A model generated the notes under the pieces. That model did not search any database. It was not told where the DNA came from and saw nothing but the letters and a program-made list of their open reading frames with translations. DNA of 64,000 nucleotides from Neckera pumila (lineage: Eukaryota; Streptophyta; Bryopsida; Hypnales; Neckeraceae), in contig OZ018410.1 of assembly GCA_963969595.1 (NCBI GenBank), positions 45,294,982 to 45,358,981 on the forward strand, read 5' to 3'. The position numbers and the translations under genes are program-made. Positions 34,366 through 45,520 of this stretch are shown here, piece by piece. Within the stretch, counting starts at the first letter, position 1, and every line of letters begins with the position of its first letter.

Positions 34366-36494
34366 ATTGTGGATCAAGGAGTTTTGGTGACCTCCATTTG
34401 AAAACAACTCTCCTCTATCTGAACTAAAATCGGGCTTGTACAGCACGGATATCTCGTATACAAGCTATCGATGTCAGAATCCTGGTACTCGACAAGCTGT
34501 CATCAAGTTTGATTTCAGTTGAAGGGTCATGGTATTAGGATATCAACATATGAACAACAAGGAGTATTGAGCAGCGAGAGATAACCCGATTTTGAGATTT
34601 CAGTACCAAGTGCTTTTGGAATATCAACAGCAAGAGATACCGGGAGATCAAAAGATACCGAGCCATATCGAGAGGTTTCAAGGGCCCTTGAAACTACTGG
34701 AATGGATCTTTTGAACTCGCACGCACATATCGGCTCCGATATTGAATCCATACATTTTGAGATATCCACACATCCAAATTTCAAATGGTTCGAAAAGGGC
34801 GGACTACAACGGCAAAGTGGAGCTGCAGAACTCGCTTAGCTAGGCGCGTAGCTACAGTCCTCGGTAGGGTTTAGGGTAGGGGGACTATGGGTTGATGGGC
34901 CGAGTTCTTTGGGGTTTATTTTGTTTAGGGTACATCACAACAATGAGAGGAAGAGAAATGAAAAACCACCGCACTGTTCAGGGGGCTTCAAGGAGAAGAA
35001 GGGTGAGCAAGGTCTATCGTGTAGCAGGTGTCCCGAATTAGAAACCAAGGTTTTTAGGATGCTAAGATCTCACGATTTTGAGGATGTTAAGATATGGAGT
35101 TATCAAAAGAAATTAAACACAGGGGACATAAGACCATCGGCATTTAGGGTAGATAAATCCAAGACATCATTGAATGCTATAAACCGTGTTGTAAATAATG
35201 ATAGCAACTGCTAGATCATTCCCAAGAATTGGAAATGACTGCAAATTGTAGGTGATTCAAGAAGGTTCTCAAAGGCTCAAAGGGTCTCAAAGGATCTCAA
35301 AGAACATGAATTCTTACAAGTTATATGTGAAATGGAGAATGAACTTTTGAAATGGAAGTCAGGCATTGGAGAGTTTGGGACCAAAGAATTGAAGCATAAG
35401 ATCAAAATCATGAAAGGATGTATGGATTCAATATCAGAGCCGAAAACCCCAAAAAGTATCTCATATACAAGCTGACGATGTTGGATTCAGGGTACTCGAC
35501 AAGCTGTCATCAAGTTTGATTTCAGTTGAAGGTTCAGGGGATTTGGATATCAAGATCTGAACGACAAAGAGTATGGAGCAGCAAAAGATGGGATTGAGTT
35601 CGACATTTCTGCAGCAAGTGCTCTCTGGATATAAACAGCAAGAGATACCTGGAGATCAAAAGATACCGAGCCATATCGGGAGGTTTCAAGGGCCTAATAT
35701 CCATAGGTTTCGAGGACATGATATCGGCCGGTATTGACCTGCCGATATGGGGAGATATGGGCCAGCCGATATCAAGAGATATTGACCAAGAGATATCGGG
35801 AGATTTCGACCAAGAGATATTGGAGGGTTTAGGGTTTATATGAATTTCCAATTCTTGTGCATTTAGAAATTCATCTTCATGTGAAGTAAAATGAATTCAT
35901 TTAGCAATGAAATGAGTTGTATCCATAAGTGGCCCAAATGTACGAATGTCATGGATGGAAAACATGGAGGCTTACATTTTGATATAGTCTATTATAATCT
36001 CTGACACGAGTCAAATACTACATGAATTTCAACTGTTGCCCATTAGATTTTGCTACATTATCATTGAAATGTTGAAAGGGTTTAGGCAAGTAAGGTAAGA
36101 TGTCCATAAAAGCACCCTGGCTAGCTATAAAATCATGCACTCCCTAAAATGTCCACTATTTCTACATATTGCTTTTTGGATTTTAGGGTTTTAGACCTCG
36201 ATCTCCATGTCTGGGTTTTGGTGCGCTTCTCACCACCAAGGTGATCACTCAGCTATCACCTCTCACGGTTCCTAAACCTCTTTTGTGGGAATGAGAGCTT
36301 CCAATCAGAAAGGGGCAAATTTTTATTAATCCTCAAGTGGTGCTTTACTGTGGATTGAAAAAGCCATGTGGTTTTGAAAAGAGGTCTCCAATAAGATCGA
36401 TAATGGGGTGACGACAATCATGATGGGGACAGACGGCGGTTTTTGCGACGCAGTCATTTTCAAGGCCCGACGGGGCAGTGCGAGTGACTTTTCC

Positions 36495-36530
36495 TAAACC
36501 CTACGGAGTGAAGCGAGTAGGGTTTAGGCC
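36495..36530. repeat. CCTAAACCCTAC inverted repeat, copy A site 1
   Basis: CCTAAACCCTAC, a ~12-base loop, then GTAGGGTTTAGG. A variant is at 37600-37632; copy B has it at about 58540-58575 and 59513-59547. Confidence 0.8.
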
Positions 36531-37202
36531 TGTCGTGGAGCGCCGATAGGTGCATAGCTACAGTCCTCCGTAGGGTTTGCTGAAGGGGGAGTATGGGTTG
36601 ATGGGCCGAGTTCTTTGGGTTTTATTTTATTTTTTAACATTACATCAAGGAGAGGAAGAGAAGTGGGTTTAGCCACCGCACTGTTCAGGGGTCTTTAAGG
36701 AGAAGAAGGATGAGCGAGGTCGAGTGTTCAGCAGGTGTCCCGAATTAGAAAACGAGGTCTGGCGATGTCAGGTGCTGGGATGTATCAAGACTGGGGGCAT
36801 CGATATCTCCATTTTGACGGCCTAGACATCTCGCGGTTTTTAGGATGCTAAAATATGGAGTTATCAAAAGGATTAAACACAAATCGGGAGTTATCAGAAG
36901 GGATGAACCACAGATCAGGGTGACGATCATGGGGAGGACAGGAGGGGGTTTAGGCGACAGTGTTATTTTCAAGGCCCGATGGGGGCAGTGCCAACAACTC
37001 ACGTGGTGTCTTTTCTCTTCCGCAATTGCGGTGTTGGGAGTAATTTGGCTTCGGGGGTTTAGGGTGTTTGGGTTGTTGGAAGAGATTCTTGATTTCAACA
37101 TAGATGGTCGATAAGGAAGGATTTGTTAACAGCTTGAGATCATAGGAGCTCTCTTGAAAGTAAGTGGTTTAGGTCTATGCACATTTGTGCCTGCTCCATG
37201 TG

Positions 37203-37332
37203 TTGGTACAAAAATTCGTCGGGCCGCTATGGTTTTGGGAGAAGACGCCACATGAGTCACTGCTCCATGTGGTGGTACAAAAATTCGTCGGGCCGCTGTG
37301 GTTTTGGGAGAAGACACCACATGAGTCACTGG
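37203..37332 (+). repeat. ~70-bp direct duplication present only in copy A
   Basis: GGTACAAAAATTCGTCGGG...ACATGAGTCACTG occurs twice here and once in copy B (from ~59215). Confidence 0.8.
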
Positions 37333-37364
37333 CATTGCCACCATTGGCCAATCCAGTATCGAAC

Positions 37365-37500
37365 TACGGGCATCGGACCTCAGGCATTGGACTTCAGGCA
37401 TTGGACTTTGGGTATTGGACTTTGGGTATTGGACTTTGGACATCAGACTTCGGGCATCGGACTTCGGGCATCAAACTTCGGGCATCGAACTTTGGGCAGG
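37365..37500 (+). repeat. 15-bp minisatellite, copy A
   Basis: About nine imperfect copies of GGGCATCGGACTTCG. The matching array in copy B (59311-59410) has fewer units. Confidence 0.85.
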
Positions 37501-39209
37501 GTTTGAAGTTTTTTGGGTCGGGCTGTTGAGGCGGAACCGTGGATTTGCTTGGGACTTAGGGCCGCGGAAGGGCACCCACGCAGAAGATGAACTTTTCCTA
37601 AACCCTATGGAGCGGAGCGAGTAGGGTTTAGGCCTGTCACGAAGCGACGATAGGGTTTAGGGTCAGTCCTCTGTAGGGTTTGCTGAAGGGGAGGATGGGT
37701 TGATTGGCCGAGTTCTTTGGGTTTTAGGGTTTAGGGTAAAATTACAGTAGTAAGGGGTAGAGAAAAGCCCTAAAGCCACCGCACTCTTCAACCCTGTCTG
37801 AATTTGTAATGGATACAAGGCTAAAAGACACGGTGCTGTAAAGAATGGAAAGTCCTCATTGTGCATAGACCCGACGTGTGCAACAATTCAGTTCCAGTAG
37901 TTTCAAAAGTTCTCAACATTGAAGGTTTGGGGGTGTAGGGTGCATTTTGGTACAATATGTTGAACAGAAGCTTGTGTTTTCTGTATGATCCAGACTCAAT
38001 GCACATTGTCACAATTATAGAGACATCAAATACAAATAACATAATATAAGAATTATTTTCACTTCAAATTTTAATACATTTCTTCCCATGTCCGTGGCTT
38101 TTAGAATATGGTTCTAAATGGAGAATCAGTTTCTTTGGAAAGATCCAAGTGAGGCGAATGGACTTTTTGGTCCTCATCTCTATAATTAGATATGCATACA
38201 CATCCATTTTGAAAGAATTTTGCTCCTTCAAATAGAAACCGCAATTTAGGATGGGTTACAGTAGGAAATGGCCTTAGGGCAATGTTGTGACCATGCGATG
38301 TTTTTCAACAATTTCAAAGAAAAAAAAATATAGATAGTGAATAGCCCCAAACCTCCATATTGCCAAAAATTGCCATGCTGTCCTCCGAAATCTAACATTT
38401 CAATGAGTGCAAATCATGGATTGAAACCATTTGAGATGGTTTGAATGAATTTCGATAGATTTTGACATCTTCGAATAGTCCATACGGACTTTTCGGTGAA
38501 GGTGGAGAGGCGTGGATTTTGATCGTCCTAAAACACCTCAAATAAAAAAGGCTCATGAAGGCTTCTTTTGAAGTCCATCCAAGTGATATGGCTTCCACTA
38601 GACTTCAAATACTGGTCTATTTGCCTTGTCGATGTCGGGTGCTGGAATATATCGCAATCGAGGGCATCAATGTCTCCATTTTGACACAAAATGGATCGAT
38701 ATCTCGATTTCCCAATACAGAATGCATCGATATCTCGATATCGACGGCATCGAGAACTCCAGGTGTTTAGAATGCGAAGGTATTGAGTTATCAAAATGAT
38801 TATACACAAATCGGGACATTGGGATATCAAGTATACATATGAGGTTTAGGATGTTGATTCTCCATAAGATATGGAGAGAAGAATTTCATTGTCGACCTCC
38901 ATTCAAAACCATGTCCCCTCTACGTGAATTCAAACCGTGCATACACAGTACAGAAATCTTGTACACAGCCTATTGATGTTGGATTTCTGGTATTGGACTA
39001 ACTATCGTGAAGTTTGACTTCAGTTGAAGGTTCAGGGTATTTAAAGTGAGAAACAAGGAGTACTGAGCAGCGAGAGATCAGCAACATATCGAGATTTCAG
39101 CAGCAAGTGCTATCTTGATATCAACAGCAAAACATACATGGGGATCAAAAGATACCGAGTTATATCGGGGGGTTTGCAGGACTTGACATCGGGTTCGAGT
39201 CCAGGACAA

Positions 39210-39500
39210 GATATCGGCAGGTATCGGGGACGAGATATTGGCAAGAATGGAGGACAAGATATAGGTAGGTATCGACCAACCGATAACGACCAAGAGATAT
39301 CGACCAAGGACTATTGGGAGATTTCGGGTTCAGGATTCAGGGAGATATCGGGCAGTAGATGTCGGGAGCTATCGAGCAACAGATATCGGCAGGTCTAGAG
39401 TAAGAGATGTCGAGCAGCAGATATCAAGGGATATCGAGAGATATGGAGCAAGAGATATTGCAAGATATCAAGCAAGGGATATCGACGATCCAAAGATATG
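39210..39500 (+). repeat. GATATCG motif array, copy A
   Basis: About 13 occurrences of GATAT in 290 bp, mostly as AGATATCG(A/G)G or one-base variants. A second cluster lies at about 35640-35830, and palindromic CGATATCTCGAT versions at 38690-38750. Likely a binding-site array or decayed satellite. Confidence 0.8.
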
Positions 39501-40099
39501 TCGAATTCAACATATTGAAATAGATGGGTAGCGGTGGATATTGGAAGATGGAACGCAGCAAGAGATATCCCCATATTTCACCATGAACAGTGCAAAATGC
39601 TACCGAATGAGCATAGCAAAACGGGTGGGGATGTCAAGACATATTTTTCCAAATTCGTAGCATTTAGGAAAATGAAGACCTATGACCATAAAGATTGAGT
39701 AACGAAAACCATGCAAGAAATGGGTGCATTTCAGTCCGGAGTGGATTTGAAACCAAAATATTTTCAAGTAATGTAAGTGGAGTATTTCAATCTCGTATGT
39801 CACTTGCATTGTTCCTCATGAAGTTTGTTATACACAGTAGAAGTATACAAAATATCCCGATAGTTCAATGGTGCAATCAATGAAGTAAAAACAAGCATTG
39901 ATCATATAAGTCTACCTACTGAAGCCTAAATATTCAAATTCATACAAGTCGTGGCCTCCACTGTGCTCCCTTTTGTGAAGTAAATATCTATGCAAACCAA
40001 TTTCAAGCAATTAATTGCCGATGTGTTTCGATTATCATATGAAACCATGAATATCAAACGAAACAAATAAAAGCATTCACGTAAAAGGGAGGTTCGGTT

Positions 40100-41535
40100 T
40101 GAAGAAAATGAGAATTGTTTTGTTTGATTGGAATTGGGCCCATCTCCGTGGAATACACTCCATTAATGACCTGCATTGGGAGGAGACGTTCTATGCAAGA
40201 CGTTTTGGGGTTCATACGTGGGAAGGCCTATCGCAGCGCCGCCTCTAGGGGCTCATGATTGGGCAATTGAGTGGCCGACATGCTCAAGTTCCTACTCCAT
40301 TCAATCCTCAGACCTAAGTAAAGGGTCGTCGTGGGAGCGCCGCCTCGGGAGGCTCATGATGGTCTTCCAGAGCGGGCACTTGAATGCCCAACGCGCTGAA
40401 CGTTCTCCTCCCAACGAAATGGCTGTGCCTCCTTGTGCTTGGCTTTATCGTCGTCGAGCGCTTGGCGTCAGGAGGTTGAGGTTGTTATCGGCGCAAAGCC
40501 TTGTCCTTGCTCGCTGTGGCGTCGAGGAGGTCCTCGCAATTGGGCGCACATCGGAGAGGAGCGCAGGGTGGAGGGTTTAGGGATCTCGTGATCACGGCGC
40601 ACCGGTTTAGAGCGCGCAGACGGAGGTGGAGGGTCGAGGCTTGCTTGCGCTTGCGGCCGACACGGTCTGTTGTGTCGGCTCGCCATCTCCAATTGTCGTT
40701 TGCGGTTGAGGGCTGTAAGGGCCGGGTGCGCGCTCACCCGACAAGCCCACCTTGTTAACGCAGTAGCTTCGGGTAGAACGCATCGCGTAGGTTGTAAGGG
40801 TCCCGACTGCAATGCTCCTCCTCTCGTTGCATTCGGGTGCGTCGCGGCTTAGGGTTTAGGTTGTAAGAAAACGCATCCCGGTGTTGAGTTTGACCGGCAC
40901 GCAAAACTCTGTTTCTCATACTGTGTTATGAAACCTGACTCCGGCCCCAAGGTTCCCGAGATCCTCCCTTTTCTGTTTCCATCACGGCCCTCACAATTCG
41001 GTTTATACTTTGATGTCTTCGATTCAGGTTTGTGTGTCTCTCTTTCCCATGGGGTATCTCTCGCTGGAGGCGCTTAGGTCCTTGTCAACAATAAGGCACT
41101 TCGGCATTCAGTTTCAGAACTCAAGGAATATCGTCACATCTAACGCTGAGGTTTTGGGATGTTTCGGCCTGGGACATCGAGAGACCTTAGGAGGGAACTT
41201 CCAGGGTTTAGGGAGTCTCAGCAAGTCATTTGAAAATCACGATCCCCGTGGATGTCCAACATGGAACAGCTCAAGCTTCTACTGACCCATGTATGCACAT
41301 CTGCTTAGGGAAAACGAAAATTCGAATTCCTCTGCCATTTCGGTTGCTCTGGATCTCGTGACCTCGGGTTTTGGGTGCGCGAGGTCTAGGGCTGCAAAGT
41401 CACACGTCCCTGTGCATGGTTTGACAGGCATTCCCGAACCTTTCTTCTTCGTTGCATGTTTCGAAACCTGACTCGGCCTACGTGTGCTCATCGCAGGCCG
41501 TTGGAGTCCATACGATCCTTGTCGGCAGCGTCGCC
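40100..41535 (+). promoter_or_regulatory. GC-rich leader/promoter region of the zinc-finger/Ulp1 gene, copy A
   Basis: Base composition changes sharply from AT-rich to GC- and CpG-rich near 40200. No coding region is supported: the ~134-codon frame at 40176 is frameshifted relative to copy B. GTGTGCTCATCGCAG at ~41484-41498 resembles a splice acceptor, so a 5' UTR intron is possible. Confidence 0.5.
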
Positions 41536-44500
41536 ATGGGGAAGCGGGGGTGGACGGACGTAAAAATTGTAATGACAGGAAACGTGCCCCAAGTGCGAGA
41601 AGTCCATAGGCTCGACAACAGGCACCACGTGGAATACTACACGTTGGAGGAATACAGGTTTTTGATGGTCGAAGGCCACTTCAACACGAAGTCGCCATTG
41701 GGGGGCGGGAAGTACATGTGCTAGTACTACCATGAAGAGAAGCAGTGGGTCCGACTCAACAGCCATCGACTTTAGGGCTGTGACAAGCACTACGACCGCA
41801 ATCAATTTTGCATCCGGTTGAAGTTGTTCTCGAACCTGCTCACCGACCACACAGCGACACAAATGTGGGAGGGACGTGACGTCGTATCCATTGTCAACGC
41901 GTACAATGCGGCATCTCCCAGGGATGCGGATCAGCCGGATTTTCCTGACGTTGCAGCCCCAGCACGTCAAAACGCGAACCCGGCGCGAGGGTTTGGGGGC
42001 GCGGGCCAACTTGAAGGGTCGCCCCACGGCACAAGTCAGCGGCGTCGCGGGGACGACACCCCGAATGCTCGGGAATCAAAGTCGCGGAGGACGAACCCCG
42101 AAGAACCTCCCGAAGGCGGGTCGCCCAGATTGCAACGACCTCCAAGCATCGTGGCGTTTCGCGAGGAGAGGCGGGCGGCCGAGGTCAGGTTTCGGCTGCA
42201 AGCGGCTGCTGAGATACAGATGACAGTTCAACAACTGTCCCGACAGTTGGCGAGAACCGCGTTGGCCTGGCTCATCAAGCACGGCCTCCTGTCATCGGAG
42301 GTCACGGATTGGGATGGCGACACACTCTCCGCTGAGTTCTCGACGTTTGTCGCCAGACTAGAGCGAGTGCTCCAGGCCAGCGCCACATTCGGGCGTTTTA
42401 TGCTCAAGTACCACACGGCCCAGGTACGCACCCGATGCCTCTCAATCCTACACTCGTCTTACCATGAACACCGACCCACCCCCACCCCTCTTTTCGGTGG
42501 TTTAGGGCGGTTTGGCTGGAACCCCTACTCACCCAAATTGTGTCGTCTTGTTTCGTTGCAGAACACGATGGGTAGCTGCCCCGCTGAGGACTTACAGGAT
42601 GTGGTGCAGTTGGCGAGCGAGCTGACAAACCCATCAGCGGACAGGGGGGTCGACATGCCCAAGTACGTGCATCCCACCGCGGAGTACTATGCCAGCGCCC
42701 GGGCGTGGAGGACATTCCTGATCCATGCTTGCGAGGTGGACGCGGAGCGGGAGAGGAGCGTGCAGAACCTTCTGGCGACCTGGTCGCTAGAGAGGGGCCC
42801 GGAGATCGAGAGCGCCACCTGGAGCTGGCACCCTCTGTATGGCATGTGCGCCGGAAATCCGTTCCTGCAGCGGAAGCTGCCGCCCATGCCATGGGATCAC
42901 ACGGCAGAGGAGGCGAAGAGGGTGTGGACGGCGGTCCGAGCGACGAGGACCGCGGCTTTAGGATCCCCCGTGGAGGCTAGGCTGCTCCGAGTTCACATGG
43001 TCTCCATCGGACTCGACGATGTCAGGTAAGCCTGCACTCGGATGTCGTTGGTGCTGTTTCGGACTCCCTACGTCATTGTTTAGGGTAGAAGTCCCCGTCC
43101 CGGCAATGATTCGTGTCGATGTCGCTGCTCCATGTGAAGGCACCTTCCGTGACCTGCAGCGCTGCCAATGTACGCGACGGAGCCACCGCCGAGAACATCC
43201 GGCTGTAGGCAGAGCGGTCGGGGGGGTTGGTCGCCGACACGCACATCTGCAAAGCCCTGGGCCATGTCCTTTTCGCGGACGAGGCAATGGACTGGACCAC
43301 CACCGCAGCCCTGAGCGCAGCCAAGGACGCACTCGTAGAGGGCAACCTGACGGCGCTGCTGCCGTGGGTGCACGCCACTCGGGCGAGGGCCCTTGAAGAT
43401 CTCGCAGCCACCGACGGGCTGACCCTACGTCGCGTGTGGCAAGTCAACAAGGAAGAGAACCGAGGCACCATCCAGGAGTGGGACAAGGGCCTCCAAGTGG
43501 CGCTGCGGCGGTGAGAAGATCTCGACCTCCACTGGATTCCGCGACGCCCGGAAGAGGATGGCGTCAAACAAACCGTCGTTGAAATCCTTGGTGACGTTGG
43601 GAGGGAGCGCTGGGTCCGCGCCGAGGTCAATCATGGACTCAACCCCAAAACCGACTCGGGGAATGGGGCGGATTCACGGCGGCATTCCAAGTCGCCCCGC
43701 ATTTCGGGCGCGGGGGGCGCTGTCGACCTGCCCAAGACCGACAGCTTGCAGGGCCCATCGGGCGGCGCTGAGCCGGTGGCAGGGACGCAACCGTCGCAAC
43801 CAAAGGGGGGCGTCGGAGACCGCGCCAACACCGCAGGCGGTGCGGGCCCAAGCGGTTCAAAGGATCGTCCCGCGGGTGGCGAGGAGAGAGGCGCGGCAAA
43901 TAAGGCGCCGGATGGGCTTGGGTTGAGGGTGTGGCAGCTGGAGCATCGCGGTTTTAAGCGTCGAAATGGCCCCGCGCACGAGGAGCTCATACGTGACACC
44001 ACCATTCGGCCGACGACGGAGCACGAACCTCTTTTCGACACGGAATTTGCGCGCGGGGCCATTTCAAAATTGAGCTGGAGAGAGCTCTTGGGCGTGCTCG
44101 ACTTTCCCACCGTCCTTTTCAACACATGGTTAGTTTCCTGGTATCTCCAAATCTCGAGCTTCTCTTTGATCTCTTCTGGGCCCCTCGACCTGCGGACGTC
44201 GGGATATGTCTTGCTCCTCTCTGGGAGGTTGAGGTGCGATTTCGGATTCCGATTTTGAAAACGCGCGCTTCTTTAGGGTACTCACGTGGTCGGCTTCGTT
44301 GTATGCACAGGGCTAAGGGGCGCCTCACGTCCGAAATGGGGGAACATGTCCTCTTCTTCGCTAATGACCGGCGTAGGGTCGTCGCCGTCGATGTCAAACA
44401 GCAGGCCTGGAAGGGCGTACTGGAGGAGGATTCCGAGTTGGATGGCGAGTTCGTAGATTTCCTCCTCATGCACCTCGTGGTGCGCTCGCCCGAACCAGTC

Positions 44501-45370
44501 AGGAGGCGATACCACGCCGTGTGGAGCAATGCGTGCTTCAACATGTTATCGTACCTGTTCAGTGCGTCGGCGTCCAAGAGCTGGGAGTGGCTGGGGGATT
44601 TAGGGCTGCGATTCATGTCGAACGGCTGCCGGGAGCAAACCGCAGCCGTCGTGCCCTACCTCGATCACAGCCATTGGACGCTATTCATCGTCGGTCACAA
44701 CGAGACGTACCACGTCGGCACGGTGTTGAACCTGCACGACAACAGGGAAGGCGACAATTTCGCCACACTCCTGCACATCGCCTTTGCCACGAGGTCCAGC
44801 CTGAAACCAGGGACGGCTTTGTGGTAGAAGATGGTCTGTTGCGTGGTGAAACGGATACCCTTCCCGGGCGCAACGAAGAACTGGGAGTGCGGATACGCCA
44901 TGTGCCATATGTTTTGGCAATACCTCTGTCATCGAGAGGGGCCTCGGTTTAGGGTTCAGAGCCCGATGCCAAGTACGTGGGTCTCAAGGTCCGGAAGGGA
45001 CATGCAGGTGTGGTTCCTGGAGTGCGTGTGGCGGGAGCTCATGTGCCGCGACTCGGAGTATGGGCTTCCGCATATGTGCACTATGGAGGACGAGATCAAA
45101 AGGCCGTGGGATGTGGTGGACCTCCCCATTCATCCCGAACGCACCGTCCAAGTGCGCAAAAACGAGTGGGACTACGGCATATCCACCTGCCTCGACGACA
45201 TGTGCCCCCTCAGCGAGTTCAGTATCCAACGACCACCGAATCCGAGCGAGGAGCAGGAGGCCGAGCAGGAGGCGAGAGACGGTGCGGAGACCAAGTTGAG
45301 GGAGAGGAACCGGTGGGCACTAGGGAAGCTCCTACAGAGCAAAGTGCCGACAGATCAGATTGGATCTTGA
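41536..45370 (+). pseudogene. C2HC zinc finger + Ulp1-like (C48) cysteine protease, copy A, nonsense-broken
   Basis: Four exons by GT-AG borders with matching phases: 41536-42423, 42562-43025, 43160-44128, 44311-45370; about 1126 residues. The ATG sits in GCCATGG. Intron 1 (138 nt) is open and a multiple of three. N-terminus: CX2CX11HX4C finger (BED-like), residues 62-82; C65 is tyrosine in this copy. The middle is charged and helical, with a low-complexity linker in exon 3. The C-terminus has SHWTLFIV (His895), LNLHDN (Asp917) and NWECGYAMC (Cys967); the His-Asp-Cys order and the ~50-residue Asp-Cys gap fit Ulp1/SENP deSUMOylases. The oxyanion glutamine six residues before the cysteine is alanine. 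Stops: TAG at 41722, 41773, 43206 and 44825; TGA at 43512. Copy B has sense codons at the first two. Inactive as a gene. Confidence 0.72.
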
Positions 45371-45480
45371 ATGGAGGCTCTTTGCATCATTAAAAGAGTT
45401 TAGAATAATTACAAGAAGAGCTCCCGATATGGATAGTAAATGGCCCATGTCGGTTTTCGAATGATGCAAAGAGCCCCCAT
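45371..45480 (+). repeat. 3' hairpin after the Ulp1 gene
   Basis: Arms 45371-45391 and 45460-45480 are 21 bp with one mismatch (outer sequence ATGGAGGCTCTTTGCATCAT), with a 68-base loop. It starts on the base after the stop codon. It may be an RNA structure in the 3' UTR or a piece of the unit's right end. Confidence 0.75.
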
Positions 45481-45520
45481 TTTTAGTTTTAGTTCTAGTT
45501 TTTTGGTTTCCTTCTTCCGG

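Larger units (their letters stand above)
34430..39180 (+). repeat. Shuffled non-coding modules, copy A
   Basis: Two module types recur. One (~250 bp, with ACAAGCTGTCATCAAGTTTG and GGAGATCAAAAGATACCGAG-type sequence) is near 34430, 35455 and 38930. The other (CGTAGCTACAGTCCTC, GGCCGAGTTCTTTGG, CCACCGCACT) is near 34840, 36500 and 37600. Copies differ by substitutions and small gaps. Frames such as 34909-35214 change mostly at the amino-acid level between units, so I see no coding. Confidence 0.75.
32528..45480 (+). mobile_element. Large repetitive unit with zinc-finger/Ulp1 gene, copy A
   Basis: About 13 kb, matched over its first ~11.5 kb by 54315-64000. The two copies share the left end TATACGTCGCAT while their left flanks are unrelated (a retrotransposon LTR here, AT-rich DNA at copy B), which defines a real terminus. 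Order: GGTACACC-rich head, ~283-bp tandem array, ~6 kb of non-coding modules, GC-rich leader, then one four-exon gene ending at 45370 and a 3' hairpin. No transposase or reverse transcriptase is recognisable. The right terminus is uncertain because copy B runs off the window. Ulp1-type proteases are known from plant transposons such as Kaonashi MULEs, so a non-autonomous DNA transposon is the best guess. Confidence 0.7.

Noticed and set aside
33294..34367. Several minus-strand frames with repeated CHCQESNIGRLTPGFHPIYGF-like peptides
   Set aside because: They are read-throughs of the ~283-bp tandem array and appear because the unit lacks stops in that frame. Nothing suggests expression.
34909..35214. 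101-codon frame (MGFILFRVHH...) with the same length in both large units (also 56966-57271)
   Set aside because: Most differences between the copies change the amino acid, some drastically, so there is no sign of selection, and the frame overlaps a shuffled repeat module.
39180..39205. GGGTTCGAGTCC resembling a tRNA T-arm
   Set aside because: No D-arm, anticodon arm or acceptor pairing around it. The matching site in copy B is replaced by GGTTTAGGGTC.
40176..40580. ~134-codon frame in the GC-rich leader, present in both large units
   Set aside because: A one-base difference near 40525 / 62425 puts the two copies in different frames for the last third. Shared nucleotide identity alone explains the rest.
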